Below are positions 18,201-24,724 of a DNA stretch of 64,000 nt, piece after piece. Below the pieces are notes generated by a model. It worked only from the letters and a program-made list of their open reading frames with translations. It was not told the DNA's origin and made no database searches. Numbering within the stretch: position 1 is the stretch's first letter; each line of letters begins with the position of its first letter. Location of the stretch: the IMG/VR virus record IMGVR_UViG_3300008117_004020, positions 1 through 64,000 of that record. One strand, 5' to 3'. Both the position numbers and the translations under genes were made by a program. Source of the stretch: a virus.

Positions 18201-18244
18201 CTCTAGTTCCCCTGTGTCCTTTTAATTGCACACTTCAACTAGAG
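18201..18244. repeat. Nested inverted repeat upstream of phoH
   Basis: CTCTAGTT (18201-18208) pairs perfectly with AACTAGAG (18237-18244), enclosing a second pair TGTG/CACA placed symmetrically. It lies 27 bases upstream of the phoH start, so it can act as an operator or as a leader hairpin. Confidence 0.6.
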
Positions 18245-18512
18245 CTGTACGTCAGACTTTGCGTCTTTACACCCCCTTGGAAACTCATCTCCCTGTCAAT
18301 TCAGGACACTCTACCTATGTGTATTGTTCCAACCTCTATGTCTATAATGCAACCAGTTTTGTACCTATTGGAGAAAACCCTGGGATCTATTTGACCCCTC
18401 CAACCCAACTTCTGGTCCACTACTCACTATATAGCCCCTCGTGGACGTCCTCTGTGGTATAACAGATGGTACAATACAAATATACTACATACCCTGGACA
18501 TACCCAAATTTA

Positions 18513-18528
18513 TGTTCCACGTGAAACA
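18513..18528. promoter_or_regulatory. parS: parS centromere site (ParB binding)
   Basis: The 16 bases TGTTCCACGTGAAACA equal the bacterial chromosomal parS sequence bound by ParB/Spo0J, including the CACGTG core and both GTT/AAC flanks. Chance of an exact match in 64 kb is far below one in a thousand. No ParA or ParB gene is visible in this window. Confidence 0.85.
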
Positions 18529-18628
18529 TATCCCCCCTAAGTCACCCCTCAAGTACACCCCCCTAGTTACCCCCTAGGTCCCTATGATAATTTGGTGTAT
18601 GTTAGATGTTGTGAGTACCTTATAATAA

Positions 18629-18675
18629 CAAGACCCCCCAGTCAGAGACAGCGAGGGCTACCCCCCTAGGTCTTG
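18629..18675. repeat. Inverted repeat enclosing C-tracts
   Basis: CAAGACC (18629-18635) pairs with GGTCTTG (18669-18675). The 33-base loop holds two C6 runs and an adjacent CCTAGG palindrome. It lies about 100 bases from parS. Confidence 0.5.
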
Positions 18676-18758
18676 GGGACAAGAGACTGAATCTATACAA
18701 TCTAAGGGGGAGGGGGTGACACAAGGGGAAGACAAGGACTTCTACTCATCCATCAGTC

Positions 18759-18775
18759 TGCATGCTTCGCATGCA
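18759..18775. repeat. Perfect 7-bp hairpin with 3-base loop
   Basis: TGCATGC-TTC-GCATGCA. The short triloop resembles hairpins extruded in supercoiled DNA. It is followed 11 bases later by GGACACCTATAT, similar to the motif at 19654 and 20161. Confidence 0.6.
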
Positions 18776-18816
18776 TCCTGCTGTCTGGACACCTATATGG
18801 TATTAGTGAAGGAGAG

Positions 18817-18856
18817 TAGATAGATTATGGTGGACACACGTGTCATCTTCTATCTA
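18817..18856. repeat. Nested palindromes
   Basis: TAGATAGA (18817-18824) pairs with TCTATCTA (18849-18856), enclosing the palindrome ACACGTGT (18836-18843) extended to GACAC/GTGTC. Candidate protein-binding site. Confidence 0.55.
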
Positions 18857-18970
18857 TTGTATTGTATATTAGTCCTTTTGTATATTGAGGATATGCGCAA
18901 CCTTGGGTTCATTGGGAGTTAAAGTGTAGTTTCGCCCATGAATCACATAACAGAATAATCTACACACATC

Positions 18971-19001
18971 CTAGGTCTCTGTATTATATGCAGGGACCTA
19001 G
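18971..19001 (+). terminator. 11-bp hairpin, possible small-RNA terminator
   Basis: CTAGGTCTCTG pairs with CAGGGACCTAG (one G-U), loop TATTATATG, followed by TTTCATTT. Upstream at 18916-18957 another stem (TTCATTGGG/CCCATGAA with a bulge) suggests a short structured transcript ending here. Confidence 0.55.
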
Positions 19002-19074
19002 TTTCATTTAATCACAAATGGTTGAGTCTTAATGCTTTGACTCGTAATACCACAACAGCCTTAGCAGGCACACA

Positions 19075-19096
19075 GGGAACATGTAATAGTGTTCCC
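19075..19096 (+). other. Hairpin upstream of first rightward gene
   Basis: GGGAACA pairs with TGTTCCC around an 8-base loop, then TTCATTTTG. It lies 35 bases before the ATG at 19131, so it is either a terminator of a preceding small RNA or part of the promoter/leader. Confidence 0.5.
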
Positions 19097-19130
19097 TTCA
19101 TTTTGTATTCTTTAACCTAAATATATTCAA

Positions 19131-19421
19131 ATGAAGAAGATTGTCTACTATCTTATGGGTGTTGTCAGCACTACATCATCCATAATGTTCATCTATTACA
19201 TCTTTAATCTGTCAGAAGAACCTAGACCCAAAGACAATGATATTCAGAGAAGATATGATAAGAATATCAAGAGTCAGGGGTATAGTCTGCTTATGCTTAT
19301 ATCAGCAGCAGTCATTATTATTCTATTCATGTCTAGTTGTAGCGCCTCTAAAACACGCTGGGGCTGCACAGGTAGTAAATACCAGACAGGATATAAGAGT
19401 AAACTGGGGTATGGCTATTAA
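19131..19421 (+). CDS. Small two-helix membrane protein
   Basis: A 96-residue protein with two hydrophobic helices (residues 5-25 and 52-70) around a charged loop. A cysteine after the second helix (FMSSCSASKTRWGC) looks like an internal lipobox but is too far from the N-terminus. The tail is glycine/tyrosine-rich (KYQTGYKSKLGYGY). First rightward gene after the parS region, so probably early. Its leader shares TTTAACCTAAAT with the gene at 19707. Function unknown. Confidence 0.6.
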   Translation: MKKIVYYLMGVVSTTSSIMFIYYIFNLSEEPRPKDNDIQRRYDKNIKSQGYSLLMLISAAVIIILFMSSCSASKTRWGCTGSKYQTGYKSKLGYGY

Positions 19422-19438
19422 TCCTTTATCATCTTAGT

Positions 19439-19576
19439 ATGAAACGTCTATTCATGTCCATCATGGAGTTCATGAACTTCAAGGACATAGCCAATTTCAA
19501 CTATGACTTCACCATATCTAATGGTGAGGTGATAGTAGATGCGCAGGCAGAAATGCTTGCTGCAATAGGCTATTAA
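19439..19576 (+). CDS. Small protein
   Basis: A 45-residue frame, MKRLFMSIMEFMNFKDIANF ... VIVDAQAEMLAAIGY. It follows the upstream gene by 17 bases and is closed by a terminator 15 bases later, which supports it as a gene. Function unknown. Confidence 0.55.
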   Translation: MKRLFMSIMEFMNFKDIANFNYDFTISNGEVIVDAQAEMLAAIGY

Positions 19577-19590
19577 AATCAGCACAGGTT

Positions 19591-19628
19591 AAGAACCCTA
19601 ATGGAGCAATCCAAAGGGGTTCTTTTTT
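19591..19628 (+). terminator. Rho-independent terminator
   Basis: AAGAACCC pairs with GGGTTCTT around an 18-base loop and runs into T6. It ends the 19131-19576 transcript. Confidence 0.85.
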
Positions 19629-19644
19629 AAGACAGTATTCTACT

Positions 19645-19680
19645 CTGCTACGCAGGACACCTTTATCATATTGGTATATT
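19645..19680 (+). promoter_or_regulatory. Hairpin-type phage promoter candidate, copy 1
   Basis: A CTGC-TAC-GCAG triloop hairpin runs into AGGACACCTTTAT (19654-19666) and, 21 bases after its start, TATATT. The same three parts with the same spacing occur at 20147-20187. The gene starts 27 bases further on. Confidence 0.55.
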
Positions 19681-19706
19681 ATTCTTTTTAACCTAAATCT
19701 TTTATT

Positions 19707-20090
19707 ATGGCACAGCACATCAAAGGCAAGTTTGGTTTTACCACAGTTGTTATTGACCAAACCTACTATCTCTTCACTTGTAAGATTATTACTAGCGCAG
19801 ACACAGCACTACCTATTATTCAGGGTGTAAGCGCTAGAAATATCACAGACAAGAAGGGTAATGTCAGATCTCTCATCACTTATTGCACCATGGACTACAC
19901 AGAGCATCGTAGAATGCAGATTGCTATTGCAAAGCATTTAGAGGACCATGCTATGTATAAGTTGAAGCGTAAGTATGCGTGGGCGCATGAAGATGATAAA
20001 TTACCAAGGATTGTTGGTAAAATAGAACTGCCTGAACTATCTCTTGAAGATAGAGACATTCCTTCGTGGGGAGATGATTTGCCTTATTAA
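19707..20090 (+). CDS. Uncharacterised early protein
   Basis: A 127-residue protein with alternating beta segments (GKFGFTTVVIDQTYYLFTCKIIT), a helical middle (RRMQIAIAKHLEDHAMYKLKRKY) and an acidic tail ending SWGDDLPY. No family recognised. Flanked by its own promoter-like hairpin element and a terminator, so it is a single-gene unit, probably early. Confidence 0.7.
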   Translation: MAQHIKGKFGFTTVVIDQTYYLFTCKIITSADTALPIIQGVSARNITDKKGNVRSLITYCTMDYTEHRRMQIAIAKHLEDHAMYKLKRKYAWAHEDDKLPRIVGKIELPELSLEDRDIPSWGDDLPY

Positions 20091-20096
20091 TCTCAC

Positions 20097-20126
20097 AGAC
20101 CTCTGTAGCAATACAGGGGTCTTTTA
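20097..20126 (+). terminator. Rho-independent terminator
   Basis: AGACC(T)CTGTA pairs with TACAG(G)GGTCT and is followed by TTTATTTG, 7 bases after the stop of 19707-20090. Confidence 0.75.
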
Positions 20127-20146
20127 TTTGTTAGAAAACTTCCACT

Positions 20147-20187
20147 CTGTACTATCGTACAGGACACCTTTATGTTTTTGCTATATT
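20147..20187 (+). promoter_or_regulatory. Hairpin-type phage promoter candidate, copy 2
   Basis: CTGTAC-TATC-GTACAG hairpin running into AGGACACCTTTAT (20161-20173), then TATATT starting 21 bases after that motif. The stem sequence differs from copy 1 while pairing is kept. Gene start is 51 bases downstream. Confidence 0.55.
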
Positions 20188-20237
20188 GTCCTTTTATAGT
20201 TAGTTATTTTATTATTTAATCTTTAAATGTTTATTTT

Positions 20238-20768
20238 ATGCAATTGACCTTAACAGCATTAAACAATGTATGTCAATTTTTTGGTAGCAGCGCCTATGTA
20301 ATGTTCAGTGCTACCACTCCTAATGGAGACACTATTGAAATCGGAATCACAGAGAATTCCCTCAATAGAGTAGGTGCAGACATCTTATCTCCTGATAGTC
20401 TGATTGGTTGCAAGATTACCACCAAGGAGTATGTTGACAATCGCACAGGTGAGATTGTCAATGTAGATGATAGGATAGAGAGTAATGTTCTTGCAGGTAA
20501 GGGTGTCACCTTGCTTAATTCGCTGAACCATGTTCTCACCTTCTCTGAACTATTTAAAGCACAGCGCTTTGAAGCAAATGCTGCTATCAACGGTAGAGTA
20601 AAAGCAGAGCGCGAAAGAGAAAAGCGCATGATTCAAATGCAAAAGCAAATGGAAAGGTTAGCACTCAAAACACAAACCCTTGCAGTTGCAGACGCACCTA
20701 TTGATGAAGCACCTTTGGTAGAAGAAACTCCTACACAAGAGTTGTCTATTGAAGAAGAAGCATTCTAA
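20238..20768 (+). CDS. Uncharacterised early protein
   Basis: A 176-residue protein. Residues 1-95 are mixed beta and include ITTKEYVDNRTGEIVNVDDR; residues 95-145 form a charged helix (FEANAAINGRVKAEREREKR then MIQMQKQMERLALK); the tail is acidic (EAPLVEETPTQELSIEEEAF). Acidic tails of this kind occur in DNA mimics and ssDNA-binding proteins, but no family is recognised. Own promoter-like element and terminator. Confidence 0.7.
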   Translation: MQLTLTALNNVCQFFGSSAYVMFSATTPNGDTIEIGITENSLNRVGADILSPDSLIGCKITTKEYVDNRTGEIVNVDDRIESNVLAGKGVTLLNSLNHVLTFSELFKAQRFEANAAINGRVKAEREREKRMIQMQKQMERLALKTQTLAVADAPIDEAPLVEETPTQELSIEEEAF

Positions 20769-20780
20769 TTTGAGATGATA

Positions 20781-20818
20781 TACAGGGGTCCCTCTAATAT
20801 ATAGGGGGACTCTTGTAT
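20781..20818 (+). terminator. Long-stem terminator
   Basis: ATACAGGGGTCCCTCT pairs with AGGGGGACTCTTGTAT over 16 positions with wobbles. Lacks a pure T run after it. It ends the 20238-20768 unit. Confidence 0.6.
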
Positions 20819-20863
20819 AATCATACAACCTGCAACCCCTGCCCTCCACACAATGCTGCGCTA

Positions 20864-20929
20864 CATACGAACACATAAGGACAACATATGGACAATATAG
20901 CAGTCCTCGTGTGCAGTGTAAAGCGTATG
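20864..20929. other. Interrupted long stem, possible structured RNA
   Basis: Three nested pairings in register: CATACG/CGTATG, ACACA/TGTG and AGGAC/GTCCT, closing a 20-base loop. May be a small RNA or leader; no similarity to a known class noticed. Confidence 0.4.
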
Positions 20930-21164
20930 ACACAAAAGGGTGAATAAAATCTCTATAACTAATTGATAATCAAGAGGTTGTTAGTGACAGGAAAACAAGG
21001 GGTGTTTTTATAATCATCTGACAATCAGTGTGATTGTAGAAAAAATTCGAGCGTGAGTATATGGCTATATGAGACAATGTGTGTATGTGTGTGGTGTATT
21101 ATGTCTCTATATATACATATGTCATGCTATGAGAATATTGGTTTTGGAGTATCAGTTTACATCG

Positions 21165-21196
21165 CCCTATATATGTCTATATATTAGGGGCCTTTT
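21165..21196 (+). terminator. Terminator-like stem
   Basis: CCCTATATA pairs with TATATTAGGG across a short loop; GGCC then TTTTATT follows. It lies 40 bases before the gene at 21238. Confidence 0.5.
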
Positions 21197-21237
21197 ATTA
21201 ACACAGACCAAAATGGCTGTATACAGCTGTGATTCTT

Positions 21238-21477
21238 ATGGACTATACTAAACCACACAATTTAAAACTAGCCAGGAAAGCATTTTTAAAGGATTTACAT
21301 AAAGATAATGACTTCATTGAGTTTAGGAAGAACAATAGTTTTGTAATTGGTTACTTTGGTTATGATATAGAGCGTCTTCCTAACACATCAGCTCAATATC
21401 TTGTTACGCGATATGTTAAGACCACCAAAAATGTACGTAAAATTAAGGTGGTATTAGTAGATGAAGAACAAATCTGA
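21238..21477 (+). CDS. Small uncharacterised protein
   Basis: A 79-residue basic protein, MDYTKPHNLKLARKAFLKDL, then GYFGYDIERLPNTSAQYLVTRY and KNVRKIKVVLVDEEQI. ATG at 21238 is preferred to a GTG three codons earlier. No family recognised. First of a run of small genes to 23616. Confidence 0.6.
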   Translation: MDYTKPHNLKLARKAFLKDLHKDNDFIEFRKNNSFVIGYFGYDIERLPNTSAQYLVTRYVKTTKNVRKIKVVLVDEEQI

Positions 21478-21501
21478 TTTAAAACTTAAAAACCCACACA
21501 C

Positions 21502-21663
21502 GTGAACAAAAAGATTCAGAGCCTATTAGATGGAGGCTTTATAACCATCGAAGACATACTAGAATATGCTCAGCAGTATATGGATGCTGTAGACAAATAT
21601 GATGATGAGCAACTGGATAAGTATACACACAATTTAGAGGACCAAAAAACAGATGTACAATGA
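21502..21663 (+). CDS. Small acidic protein
   Basis: A 53-residue protein with GTG start, helical and acidic (LDGGFITIEDILEYAQQYMDA). Its TGA overlaps the ATG of the following lipoprotein gene (ATGA), supporting translation coupling. Function unknown. Confidence 0.55.
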   Translation: MNKKIQSLLDGGFITIEDILEYAQQYMDAVDKYDDEQLDKYTHNLEDQKTDVQ

Positions 21664-22001
21664 AAAAGTTGTTAATTATTGCCGTTGTATTAGCCTCATG
21701 TACTAAAGAAGACATATATCAGGCTAGACCTATTAAGAGAGACACCACAGCCCCAAAAGCGTCCATACAGTATAATAGTAGTTTCACCACTATTAACGCT
21801 ACAGACAATATGGGACTGAAAACTATGTACTACTATGAGAATAATGTCCTATCTAGGACATTCACCACCTCCAACACCCCTGGATCCACTGCCACCAATT
21901 GGACATATACATTCCCTTCTACCACTATATCACCATGCACCCTCAAAGTCATGGCTGTGGACCTGGCAGGTAATTATGTCGAAGTGTTTAAATCCATATA
22001 G
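21660..22001 (+). CDS. Lipoprotein with Ig-like fold
   Basis: A 113-residue protein. MKKLLIIAVVLASC is a lipoprotein signal with the lipobox cysteine at 14. The remainder reads like a bacterial Ig-like repeat: DTTAPKASIQYNSSFTTINA, TDNMGLKTMYYYENN and ending VMAVDLAGNYVEVFKSI. It would be displayed on the host envelope after infection, for example as an exclusion or adhesion factor (inference). Confidence 0.7.
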   Translation: MKKLLIIAVVLASCTKEDIYQARPIKRDTTAPKASIQYNSSFTTINATDNMGLKTMYYYENNVLSRTFTTSNTPGSTATNWTYTFPSTTISPCTLKVMAVDLAGNYVEVFKSI

Positions 22002-22004
22002 TGT

Positions 22005-22229
22005 ATGGAAGACCTGAACATACAAAATGCTGTTAAAATACTTATTGTGAAAGCCATGGTTAAATACAATGGCAATCATAGAAAAGCAGCCAAAGCATTA
22101 GAAATCAGCGAGCGCACCCTATATAGAATGATTCATGATTATGACATAAAATCAGCCATATGGGACATCAAAACATCAAAGTATTTAACCAAAAAACAGA
22201 GAAATGAAGACAATAATGTTATGGTATAG
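22005..22229 (+). CDS. Fis-type helix-turn-helix regulator
   Basis: A 74-residue DNA-binding protein consisting almost only of the Fis/NtrC C-terminal HTH: VKYNGNHRKAAKALEISERT then LYRMIHDYDI. The NGNHRKAAKALEISERTLYR core matches the family (AAxxLGISRxTLYRKI). It would dimerise and bind DNA as a regulator or nucleoid factor. Overlaps the next gene by 26 bases. Confidence 0.75.
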   Translation: MEDLNIQNAVKILIVKAMVKYNGNHRKAAKALEISERTLYRMIHDYDIKSAIWDIKTSKYLTKKQRNEDNNVMV

Positions 22230-22470
22230 CATTGCAGTAATATTTACAGGTGGTATTATAGGGTATATGATAGGTGTTGTTTCAGCAAAGCGTTATGTCA
22301 AACAGGAGAATTGTAACAGATTACATGTGCTGCCATATGAATATCGTGTCATATGTGATGGTACAGACAGTGTTGCAGTGTATACACTCATATCTCCTGA
22401 AAATGACACATTAGGGTCCTTTAGTAACCCAATGGAATTAGAAACTCTCATCCTAAATGACAATTTATGA
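22204..22470 (+). CDS. Membrane-anchored small protein
   Basis: An 88-residue protein with one N-terminal membrane helix (MLWYSIAVIFTGGIIGYMIGVVSA) and a soluble remainder. Translationally coupled to both neighbours by overlaps. Function unknown. Confidence 0.6.
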   Translation: MKTIMLWYSIAVIFTGGIIGYMIGVVSAKRYVKQENCNRLHVLPYEYRVICDGTDSVAVYTLISPENDTLGSFSNPMELETLILNDNL

Positions 22471-22670
22471 GCGAACACACACCAAGATTCCCTGATGATA
22501 CAGACTGGGAATACAAAAAGCATGAACTAGAGCCTGTGCCAATTGAAATTGATATAATCACAGGCAAAAAAACATGGGAAGTGAATGGTTGTAGACTAAC
22601 TGCTGATACATATGTAGAAGCCCTTAGACTACTACCACTTATTGAAGATGTTAACAAGGACTTAGATTAG
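22467..22670 (+). CDS. Small acidic protein
   Basis: A 67-residue protein, MSEHTPRFPDDTDWEYKKHE ... KTWEVNGCRLTADTYVEALR. Overlaps the upstream stop by 4 bases. No family recognised. Confidence 0.55.
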   Translation: MSEHTPRFPDDTDWEYKKHELEPVPIEIDIITGKKTWEVNGCRLTADTYVEALRLLPLIEDVNKDLD

Positions 22671-22694
22671 TTGGACTTCACGCAACTAACAGTT

Positions 22695-23306
22695 ATGGCA
22701 GGTAAACTACAAACCTGCCCCAGCACACCTGGTAAAAAACCAAATGTCATGAAAACAGATTATACAACATCCCACAACAAAAAGATTGTACAAAAGATCA
22801 TCTATAAAAGATTTAAGAAAAAGGGGATAAAAAATCTAATTGGACTGGCTGGACCTAACATAAGCAACTATCTATCATTTGTAAAATCAATGGGCATAAA
22901 GATGGCAAACATCTATGAGAAAAACCCAACGCAATTATTATTGCAAATACTTGATTATAAGTTTCTTATGAGGACTAGCGTCAAATTTGAAGACATATTC
23001 CAAGCAAACCCACACCTGAAAGACACTGTTTATGATTTGGATTTTGATTGCAGCATTCTGCATGTCAAAAGACACATCAAAAGATTTGTAAATAATGCCA
23101 TCATCACATTAGCAATCAGACCAGTAGGTTTAGAACTTACACTTAAAATGTTTAGCAAACTTGTGTCAAAACATAAGGCTACAATATTATATAATGTGAA
23201 AACAACAGACAATTACAAATTGCATGAAATCCAATTCCCAGAGAAAACCTATCTATGTTATCAATACAAAGATAAATCAAACATGTTATCATTAACCATT
23301 AAATAA
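22695..23306 (+). CDS. Uncharacterised protein, weakly methyltransferase-like
   Basis: A 203-residue basic protein (ATG at 22695; a TTG eight codons earlier is possible). The segment LIGLAGPNISNYLSFVKSMG and later YDLDFDCSI recall motif I and a following acidic motif of SAM-dependent methyltransferases, and the C-terminus YKLHEIQFPEKTYLCYQYKD ends in a beta pair. This is a weak resemblance, not an assignment. Confidence 0.55.
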   Translation: MAGKLQTCPSTPGKKPNVMKTDYTTSHNKKIVQKIIYKRFKKKGIKNLIGLAGPNISNYLSFVKSMGIKMANIYEKNPTQLLLQILDYKFLMRTSVKFEDIFQANPHLKDTVYDLDFDCSILHVKRHIKRFVNNAIITLAIRPVGLELTLKMFSKLVSKHKATILYNVKTTDNYKLHEIQFPEKTYLCYQYKDKSNMLSLTIK

Positions 23307-23313
23307 AAACAAC

Positions 23314-23616
23314 GTGGCAAAAACAATCAAATTTTACAGTAGAAAAGAATTGGCAGCATTAAAACCATTCATTACAAAAAAAGCAAAATTGACTAAAGAA
23401 TCATTAGATGCATTCTGTAGTGAGTTTGGCAGGAAACCATCAGCAGTGAGAGCAATTGTTTCTTACAAGCGCAAAACATCAGGTTTGTCTGTTAAACGTG
23501 TGTCTAAACCCACCACTGCAAAAGTCACTAAGAACGAGTTTGTTATTCCTATATCAAAATGGGAAATTAGGAATGACAATGGTACAAATAGCCTTGTATT
23601 GCATTTTTCAAAATAA
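23314..23616 (+). CDS. Small basic protein
   Basis: A 100-residue protein with GTG start, MAKTIKFYSRKELAALKPFI, a helix-rich N-terminal half with HTH-like spacing (LTKESLDAFCSEFGRKPSAV) and a beta C-terminus. Possibly DNA-binding. It precedes the MoxR-type ATPase by 28 bases and may be co-transcribed. Confidence 0.6.
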   Translation: MAKTIKFYSRKELAALKPFITKKAKLTKESLDAFCSEFGRKPSAVRAIVSYKRKTSGLSVKRVSKPTTAKVTKNEFVIPISKWEIRNDNGTNSLVLHFSK

Positions 23617-23644
23617 ACCAACCATTTAAACAAAAATCAAGAAG

Positions 23645-24664
23645 ATGAGTAACACTTCACCAACAAATTCAGGTTTTCAAGTGCTAATTCCTGAAACAGC
23701 CATCCAAGAAAGGGTGGACAAATTAGTCATGTATAAATTGAGACATGACAAATTACATGGTATTTTAAGCGATGTGATCGCGAAAGAAAGGTCTAAAGTA
23801 GTGGATGACCTAAAAGACAAATGTCTAGAACAAGTTAAAGATGATTTCTTAGGCGTAAAAGAAAGAATCATCAATGCTTATTTGGAGAGCAAAAAGTCTG
23901 AGATTATTCTTAAGGGTGAGGTGTTAGCCACTGTAGAAGATGGCACATCTCATAAAGAACTCCCTAAACTCATCAGTTTTTTGTCTTTATTCAAGCAAGC
24001 AATGATCGTAGGTCCCACAGGTTCAGGTAAATCAACATTGGCAAAACAGGCTGCTAAGAGTCTCAATCTGAGATATGGCAGTTTCTCATGTAATATGGAA
24101 GCAAGCAAATCAGAATTGGTGGGCTTTGCTAACATAAATGGGTATGTTACCAGTCAATTTCTTGATTTTTATGAGAATGGTGGTGTGTTTCTTGTTGACG
24201 AGTATGATGCTATGTCTCCATCTATTGCTGTAGTGTTAAACGCAGCATTTGACAGGACCAATCAACTCAGTGTGTCTAACAGGACAGAGAATCCAATTGC
24301 TAAAAAGCATAAGGATTTCTATTGCATCCTGGCAGGTAACACCTGGGGCTCTGGTTCTGTGGAATATCAGGGTAGAGAGATGCAAGACATGGCGTTCCTT
24401 GATAGATTTAAACTTTGTAGACTGTTCATTGATTATGATGCAAACATTGAGAAAATGATTGCAGGTGATAATTATGCATGGTTTATGAAGATTAGAGAGT
24501 TTGTGGAAAAGAATGTGGATAGTGAGAAGTTCTCTACAAGATCTATTCATGATGCTGCTACACTGTTGTTCAATGGCTTCACAAAGCAAGATGTCATTGA
24601 CATGATAGCGCATCATTGGGACAAGGAATTGAGGAAGAAGATTATTGGTGCCGTGGGTGTTTAA
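23645..24664 (+). CDS. MoxR-type AAA+ ATPase
   Basis: A 339-residue protein. The AAA+ core starts near residue 115: Walker A VGPTGSGKST, pore-loop region MEASKSELVGFANINGYV, Walker B GGVFLVDEYD, sensor 1 ILAGNTWG, and the arginine finger region FLDRFKLCRL. These are MoxR/CbbQ-group signatures. Such ATPases usually remodel complexes together with a VWA-domain partner encoded next door, as seen here. N-terminal 100 residues form a helical arm. Terminator follows. Confidence 0.8.
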   Translation: MSNTSPTNSGFQVLIPETAIQERVDKLVMYKLRHDKLHGILSDVIAKERSKVVDDLKDKCLEQVKDDFLGVKERIINAYLESKKSEIILKGEVLATVEDGTSHKELPKLISFLSLFKQAMIVGPTGSGKSTLAKQAAKSLNLRYGSFSCNMEASKSELVGFANINGYVTSQFLDFYENGGVFLVDEYDAMSPSIAVVLNAAFDRTNQLSVSNRTENPIAKKHKDFYCILAGNTWGSGSVEYQGREMQDMAFLDRFKLCRLFIDYDANIEKMIAGDNYAWFMKIREFVEKNVDSEKFSTRSIHDAATLLFNGFTKQDVIDMIAHHWDKELRKKIIGAVGV

Positions 24665-24670
24665 TAAAAA

Positions 24671-24697
24671 AGGGGGAGATGTAACAGTCTCCTCCCT
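24671..24697 (+). terminator. Terminator after MoxR-type gene
   Basis: AGGGGGAGA pairs with TCTCCTCCCT around an 8-base loop, then ATTTTCT. Confidence 0.75.
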
Positions 24698-24724
24698 ATT
24701 TTCTAAATCTTTAAATTATATAAC

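Larger units (their letters stand above)
18175..19130. other. Gene-free divergent region with palindromes and parS
   Basis: About 950 bases between the leftward PhoH gene and the rightward early genes. It carries one exact parS site, at least six strong inverted repeats (listed separately), C-tracts at 18530-18590 and 18634-18668, G-tracts at 18703-18729, and three copies of CCTAGGTC (18573, 18665, 18970). I see no convincing gene. It is a candidate partition, origin or early-promoter region. Confidence 0.7.
20769..21237. other. Gene-free stretch with structured elements
   Basis: About 470 bases without a convincing gene. It holds the terminator at 20781, an interrupted long stem at 20864-20929, and a terminator-like stem at 21165-21196. 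A 60-codon frame at 21069 is judged non-coding (low complexity, Tyr/Cys-rich). Confidence 0.6.

Noticed and set aside
18226-18462. 78-codon plus-strand frame in the parS region
   Set aside because: Low-complexity Ser/Thr/Tyr/Pro sequence in a pyrimidine-rich stretch, no plausible leader, and interrupted by palindromes; composition explains the open frame.
18836-18843. Second parS at the ACACGTGT palindrome
   Set aside because: Only the CACGTG core matches; flanking GTT/AAC arms are missing, so ParB binding is unlikely.
21069-21251. 60-codon plus-strand frame
   Set aside because: Tyr/Cys/Ile-rich translation of a TA-repeat stretch; it runs through a terminator-like hairpin and into the start of the next gene.
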